The notes beneath the pieces were generated by a model that worked only from the letters and a program-made list of their open reading frames with translations, had not been told where the DNA came from and did no database searches. DNA of 64,000 nucleotides, taken from contig NZ_CP025794.1 in the NCBI RefSeq assembly GCF_002906655.1, forward strand, positions 2,976,001 through 3,040,000, read 5' to 3'. Shown here piece after piece: positions 18,101-26,961 of the stretch. Both the position numbers and the translations under genes were made by a program. Within the stretch, counting starts at the first letter, position 1. The number at the start of each line of letters is the position of its first letter. Source of the stretch: Vibrio hyugaensis. GTDB taxonomy: Bacteria; Pseudomonadota; Gammaproteobacteria; Enterobacterales; Vibrionaceae.

Positions 18101-18638
18101 CCGTCTAACCGGTTGGTTAACTCAATGCTATCAATCCGGTTTGATTCGCTACCGCAGTGGTAAAATTCGTGCGCAGGATTACCTTGCTGCATGGATTGAT
18201 CATCTTGCTATGTCTGCCTCTGGTTATCCGAGAAAGACCCACGTTATTGGTTATGACCGCAAGGAAGGCGCGGTGCATTTAGTTTACCCAGCAATGGCAG
18301 ACGCTGCGCAAGCGAAACAATTGCTTGCTGAATTAGTGCGTTTGTTTTTTGAAGGCATGACTAAGCCATTACCATATTTCCCGAAAACAGCACTGGCGTG
18401 TGTCGAGGCAGGCTTTAGTCGTGGCCACTGGGCTGATGACGAAGAGAAATCGCTGAAGAAAATGGCGGATGCATTCAATGATGGTTACCTGAGCCCAGGC
18501 GAAGGAAACAATGCGTATATTTCGCGTATTTGGTCTGCTTGGAATGATGAGCTTGCAGCAGAAGTTCGCACACTGACTGCATTGGTTCTTCAAGGCGCAA
18601 GATTGACGGCGATGGATGCTGAAAGTATACCCAAGTAA
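15162..18638 (+). CDS. recC: Exodeoxyribonuclease V gamma subunit RecC
   Basis: Chi-recognising scaffold subunit of the RecBCD helicase-nuclease, which processes double-strand ends for homologous recombination. The protein is about 1158 residues, and FTVYHSNQVDVL at the N-terminus aligns with the E. coli RecC start (MLRVYHSNRLDVL). I therefore favour the TTG at 15162 over the in-frame TTG at 15141; neither has a strong ribosome site. ILVQSPGMSQWL and LEFPLPATFIWDMF are RecC hallmarks. The last codons (S-I-P-K-stop) appear to be supplied by the end of a repeat inserted at 18626. Unusually, recC is separated from recB by about 550 bases holding this repeat. Confidence 0.96.
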   Translation: MFTVYHSNQVDVLKSLLVELIRINPLENPFEKEQILVQSPGMSQWLKMELAKEFGVAANLEFPLPATFIWDMFTQVLADVPKRSAFNKEAMTWKLMHLLPGLLNEASFEPLARYLQDDSDNSKLYQLAEKIADIFDGYLVYRPEWIASWEAGQTVPELEDEHPWQPILWQALYDHTVTLGQSPYHRANLYEHFIDTLENFNGNFDHLPKRLFVFGISSLPPRYMDALKAIGEHIDVHLMFTNPCRYYWGEVRDRKFLARLAAKHRQHVVWQEDHSEVQGESEQLKGSLEENVVDELHTDVVGNSLLASMGKLGRDNMYLLSQLESHEIEAFVDVERDSLLHQLQADILNLEEHQDDEQIDSSQHKQVVSLGDKSLSLHFCHSPMREVEVLHDQLLAMFDADPTLKPRDIIVMVADINAYSPAIQAVFGNAPGERFIPYSISDRTADQESPILAAFMQLVNLPNTRCLASELLELLETPAILKRFDLSEDDFLQAKQWVEESGIRWGLDSHTGSEFELPETRQNTWQFGIQRMLLGYAMPESAGLFEAQEGSLSPYNEVQGMGAELAGKLAHFIQQISQYRRKLSHVQSIDAWRETLVAMLDDFFSVELEGEMALKSIRDTLSQLKEQLTDAAFDDALSPSIVSQYLQNKLSGTRVSQRFLAGQVNFCTLMPMRSIPFRTVCLLGMNDGVYPRSMPPEGFDLMTGRTKPGDRSRRDDDRYLFLEAMLSAQQSLYISYVGRSIQDNTERVPSVLVSELMEYCHQNYCLVGDQDQPVDDSGDKLLNELVNVHAMVPFSPSAFQGSHSSYAKEWIPAALTQSNQSQGHARGEFNRALDDYLLGATFPIELDLVELQRFWRLPVQYFFNRRLKVMFEPPLPVMEDDEPFVLGGLESYQMRDELLETLLETAITQPSAKADVLKHFMSEQRAQGKLPVGAFGDIEFETNRVQAEELVDKLAFLSGAPQDDLEIDLTFDVLGEGKNIRLTGWLTQCYQSGLIRYRSGKIRAQDYLAAWIDHLAMSASGYPRKTHVIGYDRKEGAVHLVYPAMADAAQAKQLLAELVRLFFEGMTKPLPYFPKTALACVEAGFSRGHWADDEEKSLKKMADAFNDGYLSPGEGNNAYISRIWSAWNDELAAEVRTLTALVLQGARLTAMDAESIPK

Positions 18639-18892
18639 CCTCAAGATGCTTGGTTCAGCGAGATTGACTTGGCTTGTAGGCGAGGCGATGATTTGAAGAT
18701 CTAGTGGCTCTAAATTAAAAATCGTCAACGAAGTATACGAGCCAAGACAACTCGCCCTTCGGGAGCGTGTCACTGAAGCAATTTCATCGTCAAACAACTT
18801 GGAAAGAGCAATCTATTACACAGCGTTGTTTTCCTTGAACTTGAATCAGTGACAACGCTCTGAATCCTGTATCTTGAAGTCACTTGGGTATA
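18626..18892. repeat. MITE-like Vibrio interspersed repeat
   Basis: A 267-base element with imperfect 24-base terminal inverted repeats: left end TATACCCAAGTAACCTCAAG (starting at 18626) and right end whose reverse complement is TATACCCAAGTGACTTCAAG (ending at 18892). It carries no transposase. Elements with these ends are, from my knowledge, scattered in Harveyi-clade Vibrio genomes. Its left end overlaps the 3' end of recC and supplies the TAA at 18636-18638. A TA or TATA target duplication would be hidden inside the TATA ends. Confidence 0.82.
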
Positions 18893-19189
18893 AGAATAAG
18901 TTGGATTATTTAGATAAAGAAGAGAGTAGGGTGGCCGCCAGAAAATCATTATTTTTTGTAGGGCGTTCGCTGTACGGCCACAAGGTCAGAGGGACCATGA
19001 TTCGTTTGAGTGTAGCCGCCTGAAAGGCTTGGCTTATCTCGTGAGGCGCATACTAACGGTACTCCGTAATGATAACCGTGAGTGAGATCCCACAAAGGTC
19101 TAAATATTCCAACCTATTAGACATATTAATAGAATTTTTAACGATAGATCACAGTTCGATCAGTCGATAATCCGGAGAGATTCAGCGTT
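18893..19189 (+). other. recC-recB spacer with potential RNA structure
   Basis: About 300 bases between the repeat and recB without a gene. Several local helices can form on the plus strand: GTGGCCG (18931-18937) with CGGCCAC (18975-18981); GGTC/GACC (18984-18996); a GCCT/AGGC hairpin extended by GCC/GGC (19015-19033); and ACGGT (19056-19060) with ACCGT (19075-19079) inside ATCTC/GAGAT (19036-19040 with 19084-19088). It could be a 5' leader of recB or a small RNA; I found no known RNA class. Confidence 0.35.
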
Positions 19190-22100
19190 ATGGCGCAAAT
19201 GTCAGTTCCAACTCCACTGCAAACCATGACTTTTCCGCTGCATGGTGCAAGGCTAATTGAAGCTTCGGCGGGTACGGGTAAAACCTTTACCATAGCGGGC
19301 TTGTATCTGCGACTCCTACTAGGGCATGGCACTGCCGATACGAAGCACCGCGTGCCGTTGACCGTGGATCAAATTCTGGTGGTGACCTTTACCGAAGCTG
19401 CAACGGCGGAGCTGCGTGATCGTATTCGTGCGCGTATTCACGACGCGAGGATCGCATTCGCTCGCGGGAAAAGCTCAGATCCTGTGATTCAGCCTTTGTT
19501 GGAAGAAATCGAAGATCATAAGCAAGCCGCTGAGATCCTTTTGCAAGCAGAGCGCCAAATGGATGAAGCCGCGGTGTACACCATTCACGGTTTCTGCCAA
19601 CGCATGCTGACGCAAAACGCATTCGAATCCGGTAGCCGTTTCAATAATGAATTTGTAACGGACGAAAGCCACCTAAAAGCGCAAGTGGTTGCCGATTACT
19701 GGCGTCGTAACTTCTACCCTCTGCCATTCGCTTTGGCAGGAGAAGTACGCCAACTCTGGGGCTCGCCATCGGATCTGTTGTATGACATCAGCAATTACCT
19801 CACGGGCGCACCGCTAAGTCTCTCTGTTCCTGCAATGCAGGGGAGCCTTGCCGATTTGCATGAGCAAAACCTAAAGCAAATTGATGCTTTGAAAGCCCAG
19901 TGGCGTGATAACCAAGATGATTTCCTCGCGTTGATTTCTGATTCCGACGTCAACAAACGCAGCTACACCAAAAAGTCTTTACCGACGTGGCTAGAGGCGG
20001 TCAATACATGGGCTGCGACAGAAACCACGGGCTATGACTATCCAGATAAGCTGGAGAAGTTCGCGCAGAATGTGTTACTTGAGAAAACCCCGAAAGGCAC
20101 TGCACCACAGCACCCTGTGTTTGAGGCGATTGAAGCCTTCCTTGCAAACCCAATCAGTTTAAAAGCGCCGCTATTGGCTCATGCGATTGAGCATTGTCGC
20201 GTGATGCTGGCAAAAGCAAAAAATCAGAAGCAATGGTTGTCATTTGATGACTTACTGACTCAGCTTTCTGCCTCGATTGACACCGATGAAACCGCACTAC
20301 TGACAGAGCGCATTCGCACGCTTTATCCGGTTGCGATGATCGACGAATTCCAAGATACCGACCCACTGCAATACAGTATTTTCAGCCGCATTTATTTGGA
20401 TAATCCTGAGTGTGGGTTATTTATGATCGGTGACCCGAAACAGGCGATTTACGGTTTCCGTGGCGCGGATATCTTTACCTACATCAAGGCTCGTAACCAA
20501 GTTAGTGCTCACTACACGCTTGGTACCAACTGGCGTTCAAGTGCCGATATGGTATTGGCAGTGAACCAGATTTTTGCTCTGCCAGATAGCCCGTTTATTT
20601 ATGACTCCGACATTCCATTCCATTCTGTGGATTACAGCCCAAGCGCTGACAAACGCGTTTGGACCATGGGTGGTCAAAAGCAACCTGCACTGACTTATTG
20701 GCTGCAAGAAGCGGAAGATAAACCATTGCCAAAAGGTGAATACCTCACAACTATGGCAGAGGCGACAGCAAGCCAAATTCAAACCATTTTGACCGCAGCG
20801 CAACAAGGTCAAGCGTGCTTGGTTAATGGCGAAAAGCAGAAGCCAGTTAAAGCGGGCGACATTGCAGTATTGGTGCGAACGGGTAGCGAAGGTCGCATGG
20901 TCAAACAGGCGTTAGCAGACCAAGGCATTGCTAGTGTGTATTTGTCCAACCGCGATAGTGTGTTTACCAGTTCCGTCGCACAAGACTTACAGCGTTTGCT
21001 GCAAGCGGTATTAACGCCAGAAAACGACAGAGCATTACGCGCCAGCTTAGCATCAGAATTGTTCGCTCTGGATGCTGCCAGCTTAGACGCCCTCAACAAC
21101 GACGAAACTGTGTGGGAAAATGCGGTTAACGAGTTCAAAGAATACCGTAAGCTTTGGGTGCAACGTGGTGTGCTACCTATGCTACGAGCAGTGATCAGCA
21201 AGCGCCATATTGCTGAACGTTTGTTGGAAGAAGGGGCGAGCTCACAAAGCGAAAACGGTGAGCGAGTGCTTACCGATCTGATGCACATTGGTGAGTTATT
21301 GCAGCAAGCCAGTAACGAATTAGACAGCGACCACGGTTTGCTGCGTTGGTTAGCGCAATCCATCAGCGATGCCGAGCACGGGCTAGGTGGCAGCGATGAC
21401 CAAATTCAGCGTCTGGAATCAGAGCGTAACTTGGTGCAAATCGTCACCATTCACAAATCCAAAGGTCTGGAATATGACTTGGTCTTCCTACCATTTGTGT
21501 TTGGTTACCGAGAAGCAAGTGAAGCCAAATACTACGACGCTGAGAACGATCGTACCGTACTTGATATCACGGGTAACGATGCGTCGTTAAAACAGGCAGA
21601 TAAAGAACGCCTCGCTGAAGACTTGCGCCTTATCTACGTAGCGCTAACGCGTGCCGTGTATGCCTGCTTTATTGGTGCTTCGCCGCTGCGCAATGGTCGC
21701 TCAACCAAAGAGCCAACCGGTGTGCATCACAGTGCGATTGGTTACTTGGTGCAAAATGGTCAAGAGGGTGGCATCAACGACCTGTTTGTGGGGCTGAAAA
21801 AGCAGCAAGAGAATCTCGATAACGTGGTGATTTGTGATCCTCCAAAGCAGCAAGACGAGATGTACGTTGCGGAGCAAACCGAGTTGGATGCACTGACAGC
21901 TAAAGAGCTGCAAAACCCAATTGATAGAAACTGGCGAATCACCAGTTATTCGGGTTTGGTTAAGCAAGGTTCTCATCATGCTGAACATGACGCCACGATT
22001 GAAATCACCGGCTTTGATATCGATTCTTCAGAAGAGCAAGATGAGGCGGAATTGGTTGAGCCAGAACGCTCTATCTTCAACTTCCCACGTGGTGCACGCC

Positions 22101-22828
22101 CGGGTACCTTCCTGCACAGCTTATTTGAGGAAATAGAGTTTACTCAACCTGCGACGACGGAAGAGAACACCCAAATCATCCTCGGTTTAATGGAAAGTGA
22201 GCAGCTTGATGAAGAGTGGCTGCCAATCCTGCAACAGTTGATTGATACCGTGCTGGCAACGCCTTTGGATAGCAAAGCACTGCTGCTCAATCAAAAAGGC
22301 CCGGCACAACGTTTGGTTGAGATGGAATTCTTATTACCGATTGAAGTGCTATCTGCACCAGCATTGAACCGCGTGATTCAACGTCATGATCCGCTGTCTG
22401 CCAAAGCGGGCGATCTGGGTTTCCAAACCGTGCAAGGCATGTTGAAAGGCTTTATTGACTTGGTGTTTGAGCATCAAGGCAAATACTACGTCCTCGACTG
22501 GAAATCGAATCACTTAGGTGATGATGTGTTCCATTATCATGGCGACGCGTTGAAGTCGGCGATGGCGGATCACCGCTACGATCTGCAATACCAAATCTAC
22601 GCTTTGGCGCTGCATCGTTTCTTGCGCAGCAGATTGCCAAATTATGATTATGAACAGCACTTTGGCGGCGTTTATTACCTGTTCTTGCGTGGTATGGATG
22701 GGCAAAGTGAGCACGGTATTTTTTCTGCCAAGCCAACCTTCGAATTTTTACAAGAGATGGATCATTTGATTGATGGTCAAGCACCAGACACGCGATCCAG
22801 CGAATCCGGTCAGATGGAGTTAATTTGA
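19190..22828 (+). CDS. recB: Exodeoxyribonuclease V beta subunit RecB
   Basis: 3'-5' helicase and sole nuclease subunit of RecBCD. The 1212-residue protein shows UvrD-type helicase motifs: Walker A EASAGTGKTF near residues 24-33, motif II region MIDEFQDTDPLQY near 383, GDPKQAIYGFRGAD near 416 and motif VI region RLIYVALTRAVY near 820. The C-terminal RecB nuclease domain carries GFIDLVFEHQGKYY and DWKSNHLGDD with the catalytic Asp and Lys (about 1103). The stop overlaps the recD start by one base (TGATG), implying translational coupling. It is not directly joined to recC here. Confidence 0.97.
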   Translation: MAQMSVPTPLQTMTFPLHGARLIEASAGTGKTFTIAGLYLRLLLGHGTADTKHRVPLTVDQILVVTFTEAATAELRDRIRARIHDARIAFARGKSSDPVIQPLLEEIEDHKQAAEILLQAERQMDEAAVYTIHGFCQRMLTQNAFESGSRFNNEFVTDESHLKAQVVADYWRRNFYPLPFALAGEVRQLWGSPSDLLYDISNYLTGAPLSLSVPAMQGSLADLHEQNLKQIDALKAQWRDNQDDFLALISDSDVNKRSYTKKSLPTWLEAVNTWAATETTGYDYPDKLEKFAQNVLLEKTPKGTAPQHPVFEAIEAFLANPISLKAPLLAHAIEHCRVMLAKAKNQKQWLSFDDLLTQLSASIDTDETALLTERIRTLYPVAMIDEFQDTDPLQYSIFSRIYLDNPECGLFMIGDPKQAIYGFRGADIFTYIKARNQVSAHYTLGTNWRSSADMVLAVNQIFALPDSPFIYDSDIPFHSVDYSPSADKRVWTMGGQKQPALTYWLQEAEDKPLPKGEYLTTMAEATASQIQTILTAAQQGQACLVNGEKQKPVKAGDIAVLVRTGSEGRMVKQALADQGIASVYLSNRDSVFTSSVAQDLQRLLQAVLTPENDRALRASLASELFALDAASLDALNNDETVWENAVNEFKEYRKLWVQRGVLPMLRAVISKRHIAERLLEEGASSQSENGERVLTDLMHIGELLQQASNELDSDHGLLRWLAQSISDAEHGLGGSDDQIQRLESERNLVQIVTIHKSKGLEYDLVFLPFVFGYREASEAKYYDAENDRTVLDITGNDASLKQADKERLAEDLRLIYVALTRAVYACFIGASPLRNGRSTKEPTGVHHSAIGYLVQNGQEGGINDLFVGLKKQQENLDNVVICDPPKQQDEMYVAEQTELDALTAKELQNPIDRNWRITSYSGLVKQGSHHAEHDATIEITGFDIDSSEEQDEAELVEPERSIFNFPRGARPGTFLHSLFEEIEFTQPATTEENTQIILGLMESEQLDEEWLPILQQLIDTVLATPLDSKALLLNQKGPAQRLVEMEFLLPIEVLSAPALNRVIQRHDPLSAKAGDLGFQTVQGMLKGFIDLVFEHQGKYYVLDWKSNHLGDDVFHYHGDALKSAMADHRYDLQYQIYALALHRFLRSRLPNYDYEQHFGGVYYLFLRGMDGQSEHGIFSAKPTFEFLQEMDHLIDGQAPDTRSSESGQMELI

Positions 22829-24987
22829 TGAAAACCAATGATCTTCTTTCTGCACAAAACAGCGCAATGGCAACGTCAGATCTATTGGTAACTTTAGAAA
22901 CGTTAGCGAGTAAAGGTGCGATTCGCCAGTTGGATTTCCAGTTCGCGCGCTTTATCTATTCGCAAGTTGAGCAACAAGCGAACAGCCAAGAACTGGCATT
23001 TATTGCTGGCGTCGTCAGCAGTGAGTTAGGTAAAGGACACATCTGCTTGCCTCTGTTTGACAGCCAAGGGCAACCAGCGGACCTTGCCAGTAAGCTCGGT
23101 TTGTTTGGAGAGTCTGCGCTGACGCTTAATACTCAGCTGCAAGGCGTTAATTGGGTTGAGCTTCTGCAAGCGTCGCCTTTGGTTGGTGCGCAAGGTGAAG
23201 CCTTGCCAATGATGTTTGATGGCGAGCGTCTCTACTTGCACCGTTACTGGCACTATGAAGTGACGTTGGCGGACAAACTCAATCAACTCAGTGCGGCTGT
23301 AAACCTACAGCCTCAAGAGTTCACACGTTTGTCTGAGTTGCTGTATCATTTATTCGCTCGTCAGTACCACTTTCTGTTCAATGCATTAGCTAAATCGGCA
23401 GAGACAGGAACCAGCAACCAAGTGCTACGCCAGCAATTAGTCTGTGACCATTTGGATGTGGTCACTGTAGACAGTCTCGATTGGTCAGCCATTGATGCGG
23501 CAGTCTGCCAAGCGAAACAAGTTCACGATCTACAAGTGCTGGACAAGCTTGTACCGTTGTCAGCTTGTGTTAACTGGCAGAAGGTCGCGGCAGCGGTGGC
23601 TCTGACACGTCGTTTTGCGGTGATTTCCGGTGGTCCGGGTACGGGTAAAACCACCACGGTAACCAAGTTGCTTGCCGCGCTGATTGAGCAAGCAGGACAA
23701 GAGAAAAACCTCACCATCAAGCTGGTGGCACCGACAGGTAAAGCCGCAGCGCGTTTGACTGAGTCTATTGGTAAAGCGATTCAAGAGTTGCCAGTAGAGC
23801 CTGAGCTTAAAGCGAAAATTCCAACCGAGTCGAGCACTTTGCATCGACTACTGGGCGCGATCCCGAACAGTGCTGAGTTTCGCCACAACAAACAAAATCC
23901 GCTACACCTCGATATTTTAGTGGTGGATGAAGCTTCCATGGTCGATCTGCCGATGATGTACAAAGTCGTCGATGCGCTGCCAAAGCATGCACGTTTGATT
24001 CTACTGGGAGATAAAGACCAGTTGGCATCGGTAGAGGCAGGTGCGGTGCTAGGTGATATCTGTTCGTTCCACGCATTTGGCTTCGGAAAAGAGCAGGCGT
24101 CTGCGGTCGCGAAGTTAACAGGCTTTGACACCTTGGCGTACAGTACCAATAGTAATGCTTCGATTGCCGATAGTTTGTGCATGCTGCAAAAGAGTTACCG
24201 ATTCGATGCCCGTTCTGGTATCGGTCAGCTAGCGAAAGCGGTCAACGCTGGCTCAGCCGCAAAAGTAGACGACGTTTGGAATCGTGATTTTGCTGATATC
24301 GAGCATTTCGCACTGAGCAGTCAAAACTACAATCAGATGATGCAGACTTTAGTTTCCGAATATGGTCGTTATTTAAAACGCATCGGACAGCAAGAGATTG
24401 ACCAAAAGACAGGGGAGCCAGAAACGCTAACCCACAAAGCCAAAGCCGTGTTGGATACCTTTAATCAATGCCGATTATTGTGTGCCATCCGTGAAGGTGA
24501 TGTTGGTGTGACCGGTTTAAACCAACGCATTGAAAAAGCACTCGCGGCACGTAAGTTGATTCAAACCCAAGATGAACTTTGGTATCACGGTAGACCAGTG
24601 ATGGTCACGCGTAATGATCATGGTTTGGGGTTGTATAACGGTGACATCGGCATTTGTATGCGAGACGACAGCGAAGGTGAATCGCGTCTTAAAGTGTTCT
24701 TCGAACTGCCGGATGGCAGCGTCAAGTCGGTGCTGCCAAGCCGAGTCCCTGAGCATGAAACCGCATATGCGATGACCATTCATAAATCACAGGGCAGTGA
24801 GTTTGAATACACGCTAATGATTTTGCCGCCAGATTTCAGTCCAATCCTCACTCGCGAGCTGATCTACACAGGAATTACTCGCGCGAAGAAACGCCTTGCG
24901 ATGTACGCCGAGATGAATGTCCTCAAGCGTGGTATTAAGGTGAAAACTACCCGATCGAGTGGGTTAGTATCTCGCTTATCTAGTTAA
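22828..24987 (+). CDS. recD: Exodeoxyribonuclease V alpha subunit RecD
   Basis: 5'-3' SF1B helicase subunit of RecBCD that powers the complex along the opposite strand and controls nuclease activity. The 719-residue protein starts at ATG 22828, overlapping the recB stop by one base. It has an N-terminal RecB-binding region (about 1-180), Walker A SGGPGTGKTTT near residues 269-279, motif II VVDEASMVD near 370, and the C-terminal TIHKSQGSEFEY / YTGITRAKKRL motifs. A hairpin follows the stop immediately. Confidence 0.97.
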   Translation: MKTNDLLSAQNSAMATSDLLVTLETLASKGAIRQLDFQFARFIYSQVEQQANSQELAFIAGVVSSELGKGHICLPLFDSQGQPADLASKLGLFGESALTLNTQLQGVNWVELLQASPLVGAQGEALPMMFDGERLYLHRYWHYEVTLADKLNQLSAAVNLQPQEFTRLSELLYHLFARQYHFLFNALAKSAETGTSNQVLRQQLVCDHLDVVTVDSLDWSAIDAAVCQAKQVHDLQVLDKLVPLSACVNWQKVAAAVALTRRFAVISGGPGTGKTTTVTKLLAALIEQAGQEKNLTIKLVAPTGKAAARLTESIGKAIQELPVEPELKAKIPTESSTLHRLLGAIPNSAEFRHNKQNPLHLDILVVDEASMVDLPMMYKVVDALPKHARLILLGDKDQLASVEAGAVLGDICSFHAFGFGKEQASAVAKLTGFDTLAYSTNSNASIADSLCMLQKSYRFDARSGIGQLAKAVNAGSAAKVDDVWNRDFADIEHFALSSQNYNQMMQTLVSEYGRYLKRIGQQEIDQKTGEPETLTHKAKAVLDTFNQCRLLCAIREGDVGVTGLNQRIEKALAARKLIQTQDELWYHGRPVMVTRNDHGLGLYNGDIGICMRDDSEGESRLKVFFELPDGSVKSVLPSRVPEHETAYAMTIHKSQGSEFEYTLMILPPDFSPILTRELIYTGITRAKKRLAMYAEMNVLKRGIKVKTTRSSGLVSRLSS

Positions 24988-24993
24988 AACAAA

Positions 24994-25028
24994 AAGACCG
25001 AGCGCGATGCCCGGTCTTCTTTAATTTT
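24994..25028 (+). terminator. Terminator of recBD
   Basis: AAGACCG (24994-25000) pairs with CGGTCTT (25012-25018), followed by a modest T-rich tract (CTTTAATTTT). The tail overlaps the stop codon of the small opposite-strand ORF. Confidence 0.75.
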
Positions 25029-25227
25029 GTGTAAACGCATTGGTAAATGACACGCTGCGAATTTTGTATTGTTGCTGATAAGCCAAGATAAAATCTTTAA
25101 TAGCGTCATTGACAGGAAATACGCAGTGGACGTCGAGCCCTTCGAGAAAATGGTTATCCGCCATATCCCAGAAGCTTTGAAGTGAGTTACAAATAATGGT
25201 TTTCATAACAGTGCTCATCTTATTCAT
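25021..25227 (-). CDS. Small hypothetical protein
   Basis: A 68-codon ORF that I do not recognise. In-frame ATGs at codons 1, 4 and 8 make the start uncertain; the third would give a 61-residue protein beginning MKTIICNS. The sequence is balanced in composition, with two cysteines and aromatic-rich segments (SFWDMADNHF, FILAYQQQYK), which looks more like a real small soluble protein than a chance frame. It lies tail-to-tail with recD, and its stop overlaps the T-tail of the recD terminator. No clear ribosome site is visible. Confidence 0.5.
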   Translation of the reverse strand: MNKMSTVMKTIICNSLQSFWDMADNHFLEGLDVHCVFPVNDAIKDFILAYQQQYKIRSVSFTNAFTQN

Positions 25228-25459
25228 TGTAAGAGTAACAACTGTCCTTGATGTGTCATGCAGAGCAATTTAACTCGCTCTGCACTTTAGGGTGATAGTT
25301 ATTCACCTAGATCCATTTGCCGATTGTTTAAAATGCGACCGTTTGTTGCGCAGATTATAACCAACAGTATGTATATTGAAAAGGTTAAATTGCGATCAAT
25401 ATCAATGTAAACCTTTGCATAACTACTTAGATGTAGGTTGAATTGCGTTTCTTTATTTC

Positions 25460-26806
25460 TCACAGGTCTAATGCAAGGATTTTCGACTTACGTTGGAAGT
25501 TATACAGACCTTGTTTTGCTCCTGGTAGGTAATCAACACTCACTTCATAGAAGCCCTGTTCTCTAAACCAATGCAGGCTGTGTGTGGTCAGCACAAAGAT
25601 CTGATTGATGTTGTCTGATTTTGAACGATGCTTCATATAGTTCAGGAGCAACAGACCACGGTTACCATCGCGATAATCTTGATGGATGGCGACACAGGCC
25701 ATTTCTGCTTTACGTTCTTCGACATATGGATACAAGGCGGCACAACCAATGATCAATCCGTCTTTTTCAATGATGGTGAATTTATTAATTTCTTGCTCTA
25801 GTTGTTCGCGAGAGCGTCTGACCAACACGCCTTGCTCTTCCAATGGTCGAATCAAATCTAAGATGCCGCCAATATCGTCAATGTCAGCTTCGCGTACCTG
25901 TTCGGCACTGGCCATGACAACTTGTGTACCGATACCATCAAAAGAGAACAATTCTTGGATGAGTGCGCCATCCACTTTATAACTGATAAGGTGACTTCGT
26001 GGCACACCTGCACGGCAGGCGGAAATCGAACCTTTGAGAAAGCGCAGTGTACCGGAGTTATAGTCGGAATCTGGTGAGGTGTCTGCCATGAGTTTCGTGA
26101 TGACATGTTCTGCTTCAATAGGGAATAATTCCGCGACTGCGTTACCGTTATCATCGATAACCCCTTGCTCAGAGCAGAACCCAATCAATTTATCTGCACC
26201 AAGCTTAATCGCTAGTTGAGTCGCGACTTCTTCCGAGGGAAGGTTGAAGCATTCCCCTGTCACTGAGCTGGCGATTGGGCCGAGCAAGACAATTGAGCCT
26301 TGATCGAGTGTGCGGTGGATAGCATCAGTATCGATTCGACGAATGCGGCCGCTGTGACAGTAGTCGATACCATCATCGACGCCAAGCGGTTGAGCAATGA
26401 CAAAGTTGCCGCTCACAACGTTAAGCTGGGTACCTGCCATTGGTGTATTGTTGAGGCTCATAGATAAGCGCGCAGTAATGGCTAGTTGAAGTTGCCCTGC
26501 GGCTTGCATAACTACCGAAAGAGCTGCTTCATCCGTGATTCGAACGTTTTTGTGGTATGGCGTAGTAAGGTCTTGTTTTTCGAGTAGTTGATTGATCTGC
26601 GGTCTGGCACCATAAACCACAACTACTTTAATGCCAAGGCTGTGCATTAATGCAATGTCGTTGATAATGTTGCCAAAGTTTTTATCAGCGACCGCTTCAC
26701 CTCCTAGCATTAATACCATAGTTTTTCCACGGTGCGCATTCACATAGGGCGTGGATTGACGGAATCCTTTAACCAGAGCAGTACTACGAATTTTCACTAC
26801 AGCCAT
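25460..26806 (-). CDS. argA: N-acetylglutamate synthase
   Basis: Acetylates glutamate with acetyl-CoA, the first committed step of arginine biosynthesis. The 448-residue protein has an N-terminal amino-acid-kinase fold domain (about 25-280; [19 protein letters not shown]) that binds arginine as feedback inhibitor. A C-terminal GNAT domain follows (about 300-440; [31 protein letters not shown] contains the acetyl-CoA loop). AAGGA precedes the ATG by two bases on a short leader. Two ARG-box-like sites lie directly upstream, consistent with ArgR repression. Confidence 0.95.
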   Translation of the reverse strand: MAVVKIRSTALVKGFRQSTPYVNAHRGKTMVLMLGGEAVADKNFGNIINDIALMHSLGIKVVVVYGARPQINQLLEKQDLTTPYHKNVRITDEAALSVVMQAAGQLQLAITARLSMSLNNTPMAGTQLNVVSGNFVIAQPLGVDDGIDYCHSGRIRRIDTDAIHRTLDQGSIVLLGPIASSVTGECFNLPSEEVATQLAIKLGADKLIGFCSEQGVIDDNGNAVAELFPIEAEHVITKLMADTSPDSDYNSGTLRFLKGSISACRAGVPRSHLISYKVDGALIQELFSFDGIGTQVVMASAEQVREADIDDIGGILDLIRPLEEQGVLVRRSREQLEQEINKFTIIEKDGLIIGCAALYPYVEERKAEMACVAIHQDYRDGNRGLLLLNYMKHRSKSDNINQIFVLTTHSLHWFREQGFYEVSVDYLPGAKQGLYNFQRKSKILALDL

Positions 26807-26810
26807 TCCT

Positions 26811-26849
26811 TGTGTTTATTTATGCTTTAATATTGTCTTTTTATTCATT
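26811..26849 (-). promoter_or_regulatory. Tandem ARG boxes upstream of argA
   Basis: Two 18-base sites, 26832-26849 (AATGAATAAAAAGACAAT on the argA strand) and 26811-26828 (AAAGCATAAATAAACACA), are separated by exactly three bases, the spacing used by ArgR hexamers. The first keeps a perfect TGAAT half-site; the second is weaker. Both lie within 45 bases of the ATG, overlapping the probable promoter (TTGCCA, 17 bases, CAATAT). Confidence 0.65.
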
Positions 26850-26961
26850 GGTTGGCAAGGCAATTTTTTGGCATCCACTACAAATAACCGGACGATGATG
26901 CTTTGTTCAGGTTATGGGGAGAGGGTACAATATTCGGGTCTAGTTAAAATACGTGAGCCTC

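Noticed and set aside
18626..18892. Complete insertion sequence between recC and recB
   Set aside because: The element is only 267 bases and has no transposase frame, so it is a non-autonomous repeat rather than an IS.
20809..21363. 184-codon open frame on the minus strand inside recB
   Set aside because: It is fully antisense to a conserved helicase region of recB, its translation has a low-complexity Ser/Asn/Arg-rich composition, and it has no ribosome site; it is a shadow of recB codon usage.
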